Positions 10,865-22,130 are shown, numbered from the stretch's first letter. The stretch: 64,000 nucleotides of DNA from Anodontia alba (GCA_964016985.1 OZ024826.1:60775012-60839011), one strand, 5' to 3'. Translations and numbers: made by a program. The notes: generated by a model from the letters alone, not told the origin.

Positions 10865-11344
10865 TATTTTTAATGCACTTAGTTCATTTGAACCTGGTGC
10901 CATATGATTTATACAAATTGTATAATACTCTGCCTGTAAGTAGTTGGTGCAGTTCGGCGCTCAATACCTACCAGTATTTTGTATAAAACATTTTTGGTAC
11001 ATATTGAGGATAGCAGTTCATTTCACGTTAAAATGTAATAAACTGATTAGCTAGGCAGACATTCACACACAAGATGCAAAGACATTATACTTGTGCAAGG
11101 AAAATCGTTCTTGAAGTAAACGTCATCTAAACTTAATTAGTAGCACATAAATGTCGAACTGAATATGCTATATTCGTGTATAGTTTACAATTTCAGCCTG
11201 TTTAATAAAACCTAAGAAGGAAATATGCATGACATATCCGCCACAAACATAGAAATTATAACTGTTTAAATAAAGTAAGAATGGTATGAGAATTTACAGT
11301 GTTTCAAAACCCTTGCAACAAGAGTATGAACTCATAATGTTAAA
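10864..11344. other. Unassigned AT-rich sequence
   Basis: No ORF, hairpin or tandem repeat recognised between the GT microsatellite and MITE-C. Confidence 0.5.
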
Positions 11345-11454
11345 TCCCAGCAGACACACAACGTTGAAACAACGTCGATTTAACGTTGATTCAACGTCTT
11401 GACGTTGAATCAACATTGAATCGGTGTTGTTTCAACGTTGTGCGCCTGCTGGGA
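11345..11454. mobile_element. MITE-C copy 3
   Basis: TCCCAGCAGACACACAACG at the left is mirrored by CGTTGTGCGCCTGCTGGGA at the right, with TTGACGTTGAATCAAC modules between. The most complete copy in the window (110 bp). Confidence 0.85.
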
Positions 11455-11709
11455 TCAGTGAAGCTTTAGGGTATGTTATGACACTTTGCGATTATGTTTT
11501 ACTGTTTTGTGTAGAGGGCCCCTACGCGGGCCGATTCAGAGCTACATCAGAATTAAGGGCGACGTTTCAATCAAGTATAATTAGTTAAAGACCCTCCCCA
11601 TCCTCTACACACACCTCTGGTGCCCCACTTGCCACCTCCCTAACAAAGATTTTTGTTTTGGCGGTTCCTTTGTTGCAATTCTTTTATTGTTGTATATGTT
11701 TATTATGAC

Positions 11710-11935
11710 TTAACCCTTCTCTTGCTAAACACAACATGCCCTGTCTTAGCAAACAGTGTAGATCCATATCAGTTGGCTTCTTCAGAAGCCAACTGAAGAA
11801 GCCAACTGATCTGGATCTGCACTGTTGGTTATTCAGTATGTGAATTTATATCAGTAATCTGGATCAAGTAATCTGATTGGCTGACAATTAAAAGTGGGCG
11901 TGGCATCTTATTTTGTTCAGCATGACAACGGTTAA
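11710..11935 (+). mobile_element. MITE-G copy 1 (TTAA ends)
   Basis: Ends TTAACCCTTCTCTTGCTAAA and GTTCAGCATGACAACGGTTAA are imperfect inverted repeats. The internal hairpin is CAGTTGGCTTC/GAAGCCAACTG (a local tandem version here), followed by GATCTGGATCTGCACTGTT and GATTGGCTGA. Confidence 0.8.
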
Positions 11936-12590
11936 TGCTTCGCAGAAAGTGCTATTTCTCATGCCGCAGCTCATTTACTGTTTGTACTTTAGTAGCGGCT
12001 AGTTGTGAAAATCATATATTGACCGTGGACAAATATTATTGATCTTGTCAAAGCCACTGTTGTCACCAAATGTTATTGATCCAGTCAAAGTCACTGAGGT
12101 GACCTATATAAAATTACGGCTAGACTTTAGACTCTGTAATCTGTCCACCATTACTTACTGACGTCACTTGAAAGTCTGCACACCCATAAACTGCTCATAA
12201 AGTTAGGATTAAAACAGAGCTAGGTCACTGTTGTTAATAGATGGTATTTTGCATACCTATATCTGGAATGTTTACAGACACTTACGGTATGATTAAGGGG
12301 CGGACAGATTCTACAGGTGCCCCTAATCATTAAAAAAAACTCATATAATTCAGTATGAAGTAGTATTCCTAATTTCCCATGCTATATGATGAAAATGCAA
12401 AGAGTTACAAGCTCTAGATAAACAGAATGTCCAAAATAAATACATATTAAATGAGTACACGTAACATAACCATAATCAATTACTCTTTTGTGGAGAAATA
12501 AGAAAAATGCCAAAATATTTAGTTGAAAAAATTGCCTTATCTGGAGCTATTGCTTAAGGATATATATTTTGCATAGATATATTAGCGTAA
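11936..12590. other. Unassigned sequence
   Basis: No ORF or inverted repeat recognised. A short direct repeat around GATC(T/C)(A/T)GTCAAAG(C/T)CACTG occurs near 12042 and 12072. Confidence 0.4.
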
Positions 12591-12810
12591 TGATGTTCGG
12601 CTCGAACCCTAGACTTATTCCAAACCATAACCTAACTCTAATTTTGCCCGTAAATCTAACCCTAACTTCAGTACTTCCCAAACTTCATCAGTAACGAAAT
12701 CAAACCCTAAATGAACTATAAACCTAAAGTAATCTTAATTACATCTCTTGACCGGAGCTGTACAGATGACGGGCAGATTGTAACATATACACAGGAGGCA
12801 ACTGAACACA

Positions 12811-12965
12811 TTGAATTGAGGCACGTCATTGGAAAAAGATCCGTTATAGCATGTGCGAACAGCAAAGGTTCAGGCGAGCCTGCGCATCCGTGCAGTCGCA
12901 CAAGAACCTGCGTTGTTCGCTGCGTAGGCGGTGGACGACCAAGAGGAACTTCAGCCAAAGACATG
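12811..12965. repeat. MITE-J-like repeat fragment
   Basis: Contains GAGCCTGCGCATCCGTGCAG and flanking sequence resembling 38880-39051 and 20219-20390. It creates antisense ORFs that are not genes. Confidence 0.5.
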
Positions 12966-13059
12966 TGGCCTTGTTAAGGAGTCGGGCATTCGCACTGATT
13001 TAGCTCACGGAAAGCCATAACAGTCTTTTTCTCTCGGCGAGCTTAATTATTTGACTCAC

Positions 13060-13477
13060 CTTGTAAGTATCGAATCATTACGCATACAACTGGTCCAAAA
13101 ATAAAGTTCTTTAGTATCACTGGTACAATTGTGAACGGCATACAAAATACCGCCAAAAGTAAGTCACTAACAGACAGGTTGAGTAAGAATACGTTCGTCA
13201 CGGTTCGCATTCTTTTATTCTGAATCAAAGTTATGATCACTAACAAATTTCCCACAACAGACAGCACAAACACCAGAGAATATATTGGAATTGTAACGAT
13301 ATCCTGCGTTCCGAGTGGTGGGGACTGGAAAACCCTATGTCTGGGATAAGAATCTGTGACCCCGGTTGTAGTACTGGTACTGTTCAGTACCATAACGTCA
13401 GAAACGTTTGAATAATGCACCGTTACATTATCCCCTGTACCAGTTTCTGTCCTAGTCTCGAAACTTGTGTAGCTCAT
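13060..13477 (-). CDS. First coding exon of a cholecystokinin/sulfakinin-type GPCR (partial gene)
   Basis: This exon encodes the N-terminus, TM1, intracellular loop 1, TM2 and the start of TM3 of a class A peptide receptor. From the ATG at 13477 (A at -3) it gives 139 codons plus one base. Residues 1-60 form a Ser/Thr-rich extracellular tail with sequons at N17, N24 and N32. TM1 is about 61-84 with the conserved GN (N77). Loop 1 reads KRMRTVTN (88-95). TM2 carries LSVSD (D105, the conserved TM2 aspartate) and the CMPF motif. C132 is the expected TM3 disulfide cysteine after FIFG. KRMRTVTN, CMPF and FIFG together are typical of CCK/gastrin/sulfakinin receptors. The exon ends CAAG/GTGAGT (GT at 13059-13058), a strong phase-1 donor after YLQ. 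An in-frame ATG at 13564 would add 29 residues but lies in a TATA-like tract. TM3-TM7 exons were not found in 1-13059. Family call strong; exact subtype uncertain. Confidence 0.88.
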
Positions 13478-13542
13478 TTTGTATGTCAGGTTAGGCGTAT
13501 CCACATGTAATTTGCACAGACTTAAAAATGTTTTTGTGTGTT

Positions 13543-13565
13543 TTATATCCTTATATATACACATA
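13543..13565 (-). promoter_or_regulatory. Possible TATA-like element upstream of the receptor exon
   Basis: Read on the minus strand, this tract contains TATATATAAGG followed by ATATAAAA, about 70-85 bases before the preferred receptor ATG. A start site about 30 bases downstream would leave a short 5' UTR. The surrounding DNA is AT-rich, so chance is a real alternative, and an upstream non-coding exon cannot be excluded. Confidence 0.25.
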
Positions 13566-14126
13566 TATTTTATTCACACTATATTTTAGACGCAATATTT
13601 AACATTTAAATATTTAACTTCAAAGAGAATTGAGTATGTCTGCAGATAAGTTATATGTAAAGATACTCCTTGAATTTAAATCTCAATCATGAAGCTGCCA
13701 ATACTAATACCTATTTTACTGAAAATAAGATTGAGTATGTTTGCAAATAAATTAAATGTATAGATAATTCTTGATTGTATATTCCAATCGTGAAGCTTCT
13801 AAAATAATTCACAGCAGTTCAAGTAATTCGCAAAACAAAAAAAAATCTTTCAATTTTCACATCTTTTAATGTAAATATTGCCATCATTAGAACTGGACTG
13901 GTACGTACACTTAGCTAATAAACTTGAGGCTTACGATTTCAACAGAACTGAAGAAATTCCGTCTGGAAATAGGGCAAATGCCACTTACAGTCTAAACCTA
14001 TCAGAGACTTGTTTCCTGCTCAATCGAACTTCCGTATAGACAATACATGACTACAGGTCTTCATTCATACTTTATTACGTAGTCCCACAATAACTTCCTT
14101 GGCTCAAGAATCTGTAAAATGTTATA
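13566..14126. other. Region upstream of the receptor exon, no gene seen
   Basis: A short direct repeat is visible: GAATTGAGTATGTCTGCA (13628) and GATTGAGTATGTTTGCA (13731), each followed by a similar TTAAATG/TTATATG tract and CAATC(A/G)TGAAGCT. No ORF. Confidence 0.4.
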
Positions 14127-14449
14127 CAGTCGACTCTCGTTATCTCGAAGTCCAAGTGACTCTCTGGAATACTTCGAGATATCCGTAGCTCGACATATCA
14201 GATTTGCGGAATTGAGAAAAACAATAAATCGAACAATCACATTTAATAAATGAATATGTAGTTTGACTCCTGAAGTTAAGAGATATATTGAAAATATTGT
14301 GGAAAAGAGGAGAAATTGCAATTTCTCCTGTTTTCCACAATATTTTGATACCTGTTGTTAGATATCCATGTTAGAACAGGGACCAGATTTTCACTTCGAG
14401 ATAAGCGGTTATTCGAAATAAGCGAGGTCGAGATAACGAGAGTCGACTG
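14127..14449 (+). mobile_element. MITE-F copy 1, TA-flanked
   Basis: Starts CAGTCGACTCTCGTTATCTC and ends with its inverse; TA at both flanks (14125-14126 and 14450-14451). The centre has a palindrome around AGGAGAAATTGCAATTTCTC. End sequence and TA target suit the Tc1/mariner-pogo group. About 323 bp, non-coding. Confidence 0.88.
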
Positions 14450-14529
14450 TAGTTATTTCTTAAATAAGCTTCTAGCTGCATAAAAATAACAGAAAATTCT
14501 TAACCTTTTGTACGCTGGTACCAAATTTG

Positions 14530-14740
14530 CAGACAAATAAATGATAACTATTTTTGTCATTTTTTTCCAAAAAACATAGGACTGGGCATTGCATGCAAAT
14601 TGTCTCCTCATGAGACGAAGTGCATGAAATGTTATGTCATATTTTCTTGGAAAAATAGGAGTTGAAATTTGATGCAAATCGTCTCTTTAGATGATTTGCA
14701 TGAAATGACAAGTCCTATTTTCTTGAAAAAAAAAAGACTA
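14530..14740. repeat. Repeat O-like fragments
   Basis: Two close copies of TGCAAAT(T/C)GTCTC with an ATGAAATG(T/A) and TATTTTCTTG(G/A)AAAAA section, matching the repeat at 62634-62983. Confidence 0.5.
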
Positions 14741-14759
14741 GAATTGTATATAATATGAG

Positions 14760-15480
14760 TTGCTAATATTTATATTTAGCGTAAACAAGTTAAAATTCAG
14801 GAACAGTTTTAAATTCACAGGTCTGACAGTTCAGTATAATACCACTTAAATAACAATTCTAATCTCTCATCAAAGATCTTTAAAAATAAAAAAAAATGAT
14901 TCCAAAAAAATGTCACCAGAATATGGTTTAGCTTTTCGTACTAAGAAGACTTAGTATTCATGTCCATTTTAACCTATCGCACAAACGTGGCATCAAATTA
15001 ATAGACATCCTCCAACTGATGTAATTAAAAGCCTCGGGAGAATAAATCAAGCAATAGTACGGTAAAGAACTATATTTTATTGCGCAAAATCCTTTTCAGC
15101 ATTACTCCGCGAAACAAATAGGTCCAATACAAGAACCCGAGTCAGGTATAAATATTCCGTTTAAAATCGTTACAGTGGCACATAGTTGAATTTAAGTTCA
15201 AACGTAGCTTAACGCATTGGGAATTAAATTCGCATTCAACAAATGCCCTTTAAATCTAACTTCCCTTATTTTGATTATTATTTATTGGCAGTGGCCATGT
15301 TTTCCAAATTATATTTATCTAGTAAATAAGGTGAATTTCCTGGGGCTACAAATCTGACGACATTATACCACTGAATCTGCCACTGTAAAGTGGGTCGCGC
15401 CACAGGTAAAGGGATCTTCGGGACATATATATCTGTGCAGTCTAATCAAAGTCCTCGCTGTACCAGATTACAGAGCCCCT
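14760..15480. other. Unassigned AT-rich sequence
   Basis: No ORF above 60 codons or recognised repeat. Confidence 0.4.
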
Positions 15481-15491
15481 GAATACTGTCG

Positions 15492-15720
15492 GTGTATAGA
15501 AAAATCCTTTGTCAGAGTGAGTGGTTTCACCGACTGGTCTGGAGCTTCACTGTTCGTACAACGCCGAAGGCCCTTTTTTGCATGGCGAGGCACAATTGTA
15601 TTACAACTCATATGAGCCATGCTTTGACAAAAAAAGACTCTTTCTTCATATATGAACACAGACTAGATAAGCCTGCACACCGCCTTAGTCTAAACAGGTT
15701 CTTTATTGTGTGCGAGCTAG
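15492..15720. repeat. Interspersed repeat U fragment
   Basis: Shares GACTGGTCTGGAGCTTCACT-GTTCGTA and TATATGAACACAGACTAGAT with a diverged copy at 43257-43430 in different order. The long ORFs across it are not coding. Confidence 0.4.
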
Positions 15721-15734
15721 TTACCGTTAATAGT

Positions 15735-16020
15735 CATTACGAAAACACGCCTATTCAAATAAATAGAAAATTTCACCTCCAAAAACTGAAAAATTTTCAA
15801 AAAAAAAAGAACAAACTGATATTTATCATATTTCTGCTCAAAAACATTGAGCGTGGATACTCGTTAAAATCGCCTCGGCGAGGCGGTTCTAACGAGTACC
15901 CACACACTATGTTTTTGAGCAGAAATAAGAAAAATAATGTATGCCCCTGTAAACCCCAGTTTTACTATATAAAAGTCGGGTTTAAGGGGGTTAAAATTAT
16001 ATAGGCATATTTTCGTTATG
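15735..16020 (-). mobile_element. MITE-A copy 3
   Basis: Starts CATTACGAAAACACGCCTAT, ends TTTTCGTTATG. Central palindrome is slightly diverged on the left arm (GAGCGTGGATACTCG). The next MITE begins four bases later. Confidence 0.88.
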
Positions 16021-16023
16021 TAA

Positions 16024-16258
16024 TTAAGAGGACTGAATACATGTGATAGATGTTCTGTCATTTTTTCAAGAGAGACAACTTCTGTGACTTCCTGTTTGGT
16101 CTCTTTCACACCATTTTTTTTTTTTTTTTTTTTTTTAAACAAAGGTTAAATCTAAAAGGAAAGAATTTGCTCCCCCCTTTAGAGTAGATCCATATTAGAA
16201 AGGGAAGCAAAACACTTATTTATATTTATCTCCCCAGAAAGTGTAACCATTCTCTTAA
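16024..16258 (+). mobile_element. MITE-B copy 4 (TTAA ends)
   Basis: Starts TTAAGAGGACTGAA and ends ACCATTCTCTTAA. The central hairpin has lost most of its right arm (AGAATTTGCTCCCCCC then TTTAGAGTAG). Includes a T run at 16114-16136. Confidence 0.75.
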
Positions 16259-16595
16259 AGCGAACAGCGAAGGCCCGGATCAGACTAGATATTGTCTGCT
16301 TGTGTAGTCCCCGCGAATAAATGTTTTGCGTTTACTTAAGAAGTGTTACAAATCTTCTAAAGTAACCTTGAACATTATGGAAGCAAATGTTTTTTGAAAA
16401 AGCAAACCAAATATCCAAGTATTATTTATACTGATTAATTCTTTAATTCCCATACAAAACAGATCGCAAAACTGTGGCATCGTGCTTATAAATCGATTGT
16501 ATAAGTAAATCAGAAATTAATATATCAAATATTATTAATATCTCAGTCCTTGGAATAGTTGTAATTCATTTCTTATGTTTAGTCCTACCTCTCTC

Positions 16596-16851
16596 CATCA
16601 CGAAAACATGCCTATATAATTTTGACCCCCTTAAACCCCACTTTTATATAGTAACTTGGGTTTACAGGGGTATACATTATTTTTCTTATTTCTGCTCAAA
16701 AACATAGATAATGGGCGAGGCGGTTCTAACGAGTATCCACAATCTATGTTTTGAGCAGAAATATGAAAATAATCAGAATTTTTCATCTGAAAATTTTCAT
16801 TTTTTGTTGGTAAAAATTTCAGTATATTTGAATAGGCATGTTTTCGTAATG
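16596..16851 (+). mobile_element. MITE-A copy 4, left palindrome arm deleted
   Basis: Complete ends (CATCACGAAAAC and TTTTCGTAATG), but about 20 bases of the left palindrome arm are missing (ACATAGATAATGGGCGAGG), so the central hairpin is broken. Confidence 0.88.
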
Positions 16852-17216
16852 TTTTTTTTTATGCCATTCGTGTTATGAATTCAGTTTCGAAGGACAATGA
16901 TATCACTGTGTTAAGTATACAGCTTATTAACTCAATAAACTTGAGAAACACTGCCGATTAACAAACATCTGTTTAGTTCCATAATTCACGTCAGAAATGA
17001 TAAGACATCATATTGGCGGTATAGAACTTTCTGAAACGGATATGTAAACTATCAGAGATGAAATAGGCAACCAATGCCAATAGCTACAGACAGAGCGCAA
17101 AACAAATTTTTCGATGCTTCTCAATGAACTTGTATTTGAGAGACTAATGCAGAGAAACGGAATAGCCAATAGCGGAGGTTGGGACTTCACTATGCTGTAC
17201 ATGGACTATGGTGTAT

Positions 17217-17740
17217 TATAATGGGACTAGATGTACATCGTAGATTTTCTGTCATTTGAAGCATGGGGAGACAACTTTTTGTGTGTTTCCTATTTTATGG
17301 CCTGCACGTCATTCCTCTGTGCAAAGTGTTCTATCCTAAAAGGAAAAAAAATGCTCCCAAAGGGAGGAAGTTCTTCTGTTTGGCGTATACCGCTTTTCCA
17401 TCACGAAAACATACCTATATAATTTTGACCCCATTAAACCCCACTTTTATATAGTAAAACTGGGGTTTACAGCGGTCAGTACATTATTTTTCTTATTTCT
17501 GCTCTAAAACATAGATTGTGGGTACTCGTTAGAACCGCCTCGGCGAGGCGGTTCTAACGAGTATCCACAATCTATGTTTTGAGCAGAAATGTGAAAAAAC
17601 ATCAGAATTTTTATCTGAAAATTTCAGTTTTTGGTGGTGAAATTTTCAATATATTTAAATAGGCGCTTTTCCGTAATGCAAAGGGAGATAATTTGCAGAC
17701 AGAACGTTTCTTCAGTAATATTTGAAAATTTACAGAAATG
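17217..17740 (+). mobile_element. MITE-B copy 5, split by MITE-A
   Basis: The left part has GGGACTAGATG, GTAGATTTTCTGTCATTT and the central hairpin ATGCTCCCAAAGGGAGG. MITE-A (17399-17678) interrupts it after CCGCTTTTC. The right boundary is uncertain. Confidence 0.6.
17399..17678 (+). mobile_element. MITE-A copy 5, nested in MITE-B
   Basis: Full-length: CATCACGAAAACATACCTAT to CCGTAATG, with an almost perfect central palindrome centred near 17543. Confidence 0.9.
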
Positions 17741-17741
17741 T

Positions 17742-17845
17742 GGCTACACTTAAAAGAAAGAATTTGCTCCCAGAGGAAGGAAGCAAATTCTTTCCTTTAA
17801 GAGTAGCCCTCCAATGAGAAGGGAGACAAATATTTTCACTCAGAA
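17742..17845 (+). mobile_element. MITE-B copy 6 (core only)
   Basis: The hairpin AAAGAAAGAATTTGCTCCC faces GGAAGCAAATTCTTTCCTTT, followed by GAGTAGCCCTCCAATGAGAA and GGGAGACAAA. Confidence 0.65.
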
Positions 17846-18084
17846 TTAATTTTCTTTGCGTTGTACCGATTACTTTTATTTTTCTAGTACTCAGCAAATT
17901 TACATTATGTGTTTACTCTATATATATTTATTCGGGATTTCAAACGCTACGAATGTACGGATCTGTTTCTTTTCAATTAAAGCTGACCCACTGAATTTAA
18001 GACACTCGTAATGTAAAAGAAAACAACTGTAACTTGCCATGTAAAATATGCATTCGGGAAACGGCGACGGCCCGGATTAGCCTG

Positions 18085-18445
18085 CACTGTAATAGACAGC
18101 CCCTAGGTTTAACGGTAAAATACCTGGCAACCAGCTGCCATTGCATGTACGGTTATTTTTACGGACGCCTGTAGATTATTTTAGGAAATCGTTTCACAGT
18201 ATTTGACAGGTTGGGGAAAAATATGGCAAACGGCCAGGGTCGGGTTATGGGCTACCATATCATATAGTAAGGCTACCCACCATTGCCCTATCCTAAGAGA
18301 TAATTCCTGCAAAAGTTATTCGGGCCGTTGACTGGGCCGTAAAACCCCGACACAAACAAAACCGATGATCTCCCCGTTAAAATGACGGAACGGGTTCTGG
18401 TAGTTGATTGCCAGTTATTTTACCGTAAAAACTACGGAAAATGTT
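18085..18445. repeat. ACGGTAAAATA inverted repeat, with SINE tail between
   Basis: ACGGTAAAATACCTGGCAA (near 18112) is mirrored by TTGCCAGTTATTTTACCGT (near 18410). Both are followed by further (A/T)CCGTAA/TTTTTACGG modules. A SINE tail-like piece (GTTGACTGGGCCGTAAAAC) lies between. The 108-codon ORF starting at 18382 begins in this repeat and is probably not a gene. Confidence 0.45.
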
Positions 18446-18778
18446 TACAGTGTTCGCAGTTGTCGGATCAGGGCCTTCTTGGCCAGTTCACAGAGGCATT
18501 GGACACTGAGATGTGCCGCCATTGCACGTGCAGACCAAGATTAGCTTGTGAATTCGTGCCGTCTGATCAAGGCCCTTCGCAAATAATTGGAAGGGAAAGT
18601 TACCAAAATGACCATTTTACGCAGTTTGTTATAGACAGTGGTGTTGAAATTAAAAAGAGTTTTACCCTGTCTGCATATAGCCTAATAAACGTGTATCGTC
18701 ACACTTAAAACCCTTACAGGTAAATATTCAAAAGAATCGATGTAAACACTTACATATGGTAGAATTAGCCGGACTAGT

Positions 18779-19057
18779 CATCACGAAAACACGCTTATAT
18801 AGTTTTGACCCCCTTAAACCCCACTTTTATACAGCAAAACTGGGGTCTACAGGGGTATATATTAATTTTCTTATTTCTGCTCAAAAACATAGATTGTGGG
18901 TACCCGTTAGAACCACCTCGCCAAGGCGGTTCTGACAAGTACCCACAATCTATGTTTTGAGCAGAAATATGAAAACAACCAGAATTTTCCATCTGAAAGT
19001 TTTCATTTTTTGTTGGTAAAATTCTCAATATATTTGAATAGGCATGTTTTCGTAAGG
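18779..19057 (+). mobile_element. MITE-A copy 6
   Basis: CATCACGAAAACACGCTTAT to TTTTCGTAAGG (terminal T changed). Palindrome intact with a few mismatches. Confidence 0.9.
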
Positions 19058-19119
19058 TATGCAAATTACGAGCACAGATTTTAATACGACGTACTTTGAC
19101 AAATGAAATAGTGTCTCGT

Positions 19120-19400
19120 CATTGCGAAAACACGCCTATTCAAATATACTGAAAAAAAATTACCACCAAAAAATGAAAATTTTCAGATAAAAAACTCTGA
19201 TATTTTTCATATTTCTGCTCAAAACATAGATTGTGGGTACTCGTTAGAACCGCCTCGTCGAGGCGGTTCTAACGAGTACCCACAATCTATGTTTTGAGCA
19301 GAAATAAAAAAAAATAATATATACCCCTGTAAACCCCAGTTTTACTATTTAAAAGTGGGGTTTAAGGGGGTCAAAATGATATAGGCGTGTTTTCGTGATG
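19120..19400 (-). mobile_element. MITE-A copy 7
   Basis: CATTGCGAAAACACGCCTAT to TTTTCGTGATG; central palindrome perfect around CCTCGTCGAGG. It faces copy 6 with only 62 bases between. Confidence 0.9.
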
Positions 19401-20218
19401 TATAGAGACACTTTGCCGGGTATGTTTTTAATGGCCGACAGAATACCGAAAACTGTAGAACAGAAGTAAATACATATCGGCTAATGCCGAAAGATGTGTG
19501 TAACCTGTGTTTTAATGTAAGTGTAATCTGCTGCTGTAGTAACTGGATCTCTCCTTAAATGAAAAGATGAACAACCTTTAATGAAAGTGTTGAAATAAAG
19601 TATGTTTAAACAAATGAAACAAATGTGCAAAGAGCAAACACCTAACGGCTAAGACATCTATGCAGAAAGGCTTTTTTTTTTTTTTGCTTAAATTTAACGG
19701 TTATAATGCATTTCTACGTTTTAGATGGTGATTGATGTGCAGCAACCCAAATAAGAAAGTCACAAACTTTGTCCTCCTTGTAAAATGGCGAAACATCTAC
19801 ATATATCAAATGTATTTTGCCCCTGTTTCTATAAGGTCTCCTCAGGCATATCAGGCATATTTGTCCGTGTATTTAGGGTAAATGTATCCTTAAATTCCAT
19901 ACCATATATAAAATAAACCAATTCGAGGAATATTTCCCCTTTGACCGCCCACTCCCGCACACGCCTTTTGGGCAAAACTACAAATTTCTGTGAGCGTAGG
20001 AAAAGAAAGACAGCAAAAATTTCACCATTCGAACTGCCTTCTTAAATTATACGGGGAGTTATGCATACAATATATTCAGTCCCTCCATAAACTATTATGA
20101 TATTTCAAACTTTTTTCATATTTCAATTTTTTGTCCGAAGAATGCCCACATTTCATGTACATCTGGAGTTCGAATCCAACTATATTTGTCTGTGAAGTTA
20201 CAAATCAAAAGAGCCGTA
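19401..20218. other. Unassigned AT-rich sequence
   Basis: No ORF or repeat recognised; a T run at 19672-19685. Confidence 0.4.
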
Positions 20219-20390
20219 AAATCAGAAAGAGTACCTTCGTACATGCGCGCCCAACTAATATTCAGATCAACCTGCGCATTCGCACATTCTGATAAGAATC
20301 TTCACTGGACACATTTTGTGTAGCCAAGGATGCAAAGGCTCCTAATGCGGACAACGAAGACTGACTAGACTGAATGGATGCATAGGCTGA
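20219..20390 (+). mobile_element. MITE-J copy
   Basis: Shares with 38880-39051: AGAT(C)CA(A/G)CCTGCGCATTCGC, ATCTTCACTGGAC(A/G)CATTTT, and ATGCGGACAAC(G/A)AAGACTG. Confidence 0.6.
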
Positions 20391-20434
20391 TTTGAGTCTT
20401 CATGGTACATATCTCAAAACATACGTTTTCTCAA

Positions 20435-20797
20435 TTAACTATTTCGGTGTCAAATTTTAGATGACATTTGTCTTCTGCTTTTCTTTTTTTTTAACAAACT
20501 ATCGCTTGAAAAGAAGTTTACACGTAAAGTTGAAAGACTGAATGTCAAACAGCGTAGATCCAGATGAGACGGCTCATATGAGCCGTCTCATCTGGATCTA
20601 TGCTGTTTGCAAAAGCCTGCTTTGTCGTCTGCTTTTTTTAAAACAAACTATCGCTTGAAAAGAAGTTTACGCGTAAAGCTGAAAGACTAAATGGCAAACA
20701 GCGTAGACCCAGATGAGGGCTCATATGAACCGTCCCATCTGGATCTATGCTGTTTGCAAAAGTCTATTATTATCGCCTGTGGCAGTGAAAGAGTTAA
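20435..20797 (+). mobile_element. MITE-H copy 1 (TTAA ends) with internal tandem duplication
   Basis: Ends TTAACTATTTCGGTG and GGCAGTGAAAGAGTTAA. The interior (GTCTGCTTT, CAAACTATCGCTTGAAAAGA, then the hairpin GATGAGACGGCTCATATGAG) is present twice in tandem (about 20481-20620 and 20621-20762), so this copy is nearly twice as long as the one at 34564-34745. Confidence 0.82.
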
Positions 20798-20977
20798 AAC
20801 AATAGCAGGAATTAAACTTATCAGGCGTATTATTTTAGGTTCCTATGAAATCGAAGGTGTTTGCTCGGAAACCACTTATTGCGATAAGAGCCAATTTGAC
20901 AGTATTGATAATTGTGTGGGCCTCTACCTAAACATTTTTACGTGATGGTCATATTTCCCCACATGATTTTAAAATGC

Positions 20978-21182
20978 TTAACGCTGGTCCTGCTAAACCC
21001 AGATACGCCCTGCCTTTGCAAACAGTGCAGATCCGGATCAGTTGGAAGTCTACTGATCTGTATCTGCACTGTTTGCCAGTATGTATCTGAATTTGTATCA
21101 GCAACCTAGATCAAGCAATCCGATTAGCTGAAAATTAGAAGTGTGCGTGGCGTCTTAATTTATTCAGCACGGCAAGGTTTAA
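20978..21182 (+). mobile_element. MITE-G copy 2 (TTAA ends)
   Basis: TTAACGCTGGTCCTGCTAAA to TTCAGCACGGCAAGGTTTAA. Internal hairpin GATCAGTTGGA/TCTACTGATC and ATCTGCACTGTTTGCC. Confidence 0.8.
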
Positions 21183-22130
21183 AAAATAATGCAACAGCCT
21201 TGCTATGGTGCCACTGGTATCTCAGTGAGCATCTCCAACCGTCGTAGATGTCCCCTTATTTTACCACTCATAGTATCAACGGTGACTGTAAAATATATGA
21301 ACGAATAGAGAAGGACCCTGATTAGCCTGTAGAGATGTTCAGTCTGATCAGGGTCTCCTTTGTTCCTATATAACAAAGATCGATTTTTTTTATTGTTTTC
21401 CTTGTGTTGTGCAAGAATAAACATTTACTGCCCTCTAGGCAAATTCAACAGACGACAGATTGATGATATTGGTCTTATTGTTTCCTAGAAACTAGACAAT
21501 TTGCAAGAAACATCGAAGTCTATGTCCTTGAAAAATGAGCATTTCAAAATGTCGTAAGTTGAATTTTTACCCAGCACGCTAACCATTAAATTGTTCAGTT
21601 CGTATTAAAGCAGATACGATTTAATCGCTCAATTTAATGAAACACTTAAAACAAAGAGTTTTGAAGGCGTCGGTAATTAAATCTGTACGCTGAAGCCCTT
21701 ATTATTGAGCAAATTAGATAAGTATCATTGAGCAAATTAGTTAAGTATCAAAGCTTAAATGCTTTCACTGAAACAATGTATGTCTTATCAGTCCCAAAAG
21801 GCAAAACTATATCAGCGTGTCTAGGAAAAACAGACTCTCAAGTTTTATTTGAGCTTACATGACCTTGAAGGAGATATGCACTCTTCCGAGTACTAAAAAT
21901 ATTAAACTGAACATAGATGGCTCAGATTTGCTTACGCATGGGATCCTTTACCCTCACTTGTTTCTACAAGGCTAACAGCGAAGGTTAGGGTACATATGAA
22001 TCGCAAAAATATAAATGGAGTTTCCGAGGAAACGCAGCAGTCATAAAGCACATCCTGCTGGAGGCGTCAAAAGAAGAAATGATTAGTAACAAACATTATT
22101 GCATAAAACGCAGTGTTGCATGTTATTAAC
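21183..22130. other. Mostly unassigned sequence
   Basis: A diverged hairpin repeat (GGACCCTGATTAGCCTG with TCTGATCAGGGTCTCC, about 21310-21360) is visible; otherwise no gene or repeat recognised. Confidence 0.4.

Noticed and set aside
12600..12720. Telomere-like CTAACCCTAAC, considered as an interstitial telomere
   Set aside because: Only isolated degenerate CCCTAA-like words, not a tandem run.
12716..12977. Antisense ORF pair just downstream of the receptor exon, considered as a second receptor exon
   Set aside because: No TM3-TM4 motif (no ERY/DRY-like or WQT block), and the sequence is a MITE-J-like repeat.
15492..16004. 170-codon ORF
   Set aside because: It spans repeat U and half of a MITE-A copy; the C-terminal part is the MITE-A translation seen in several other ORFs.
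18382..18708. 108-codon ORF with several cysteines
   Set aside because: The 5' part is an interspersed ACGGTAAAATA repeat; no domain or splice sites recognised.
18779..19400. Facing MITE-A copies 6 and 7, considered as one larger composite transposon
   Set aside because: Each has complete ends of its own and the 62-bp spacer shows nothing shared; independent insertions are simpler.
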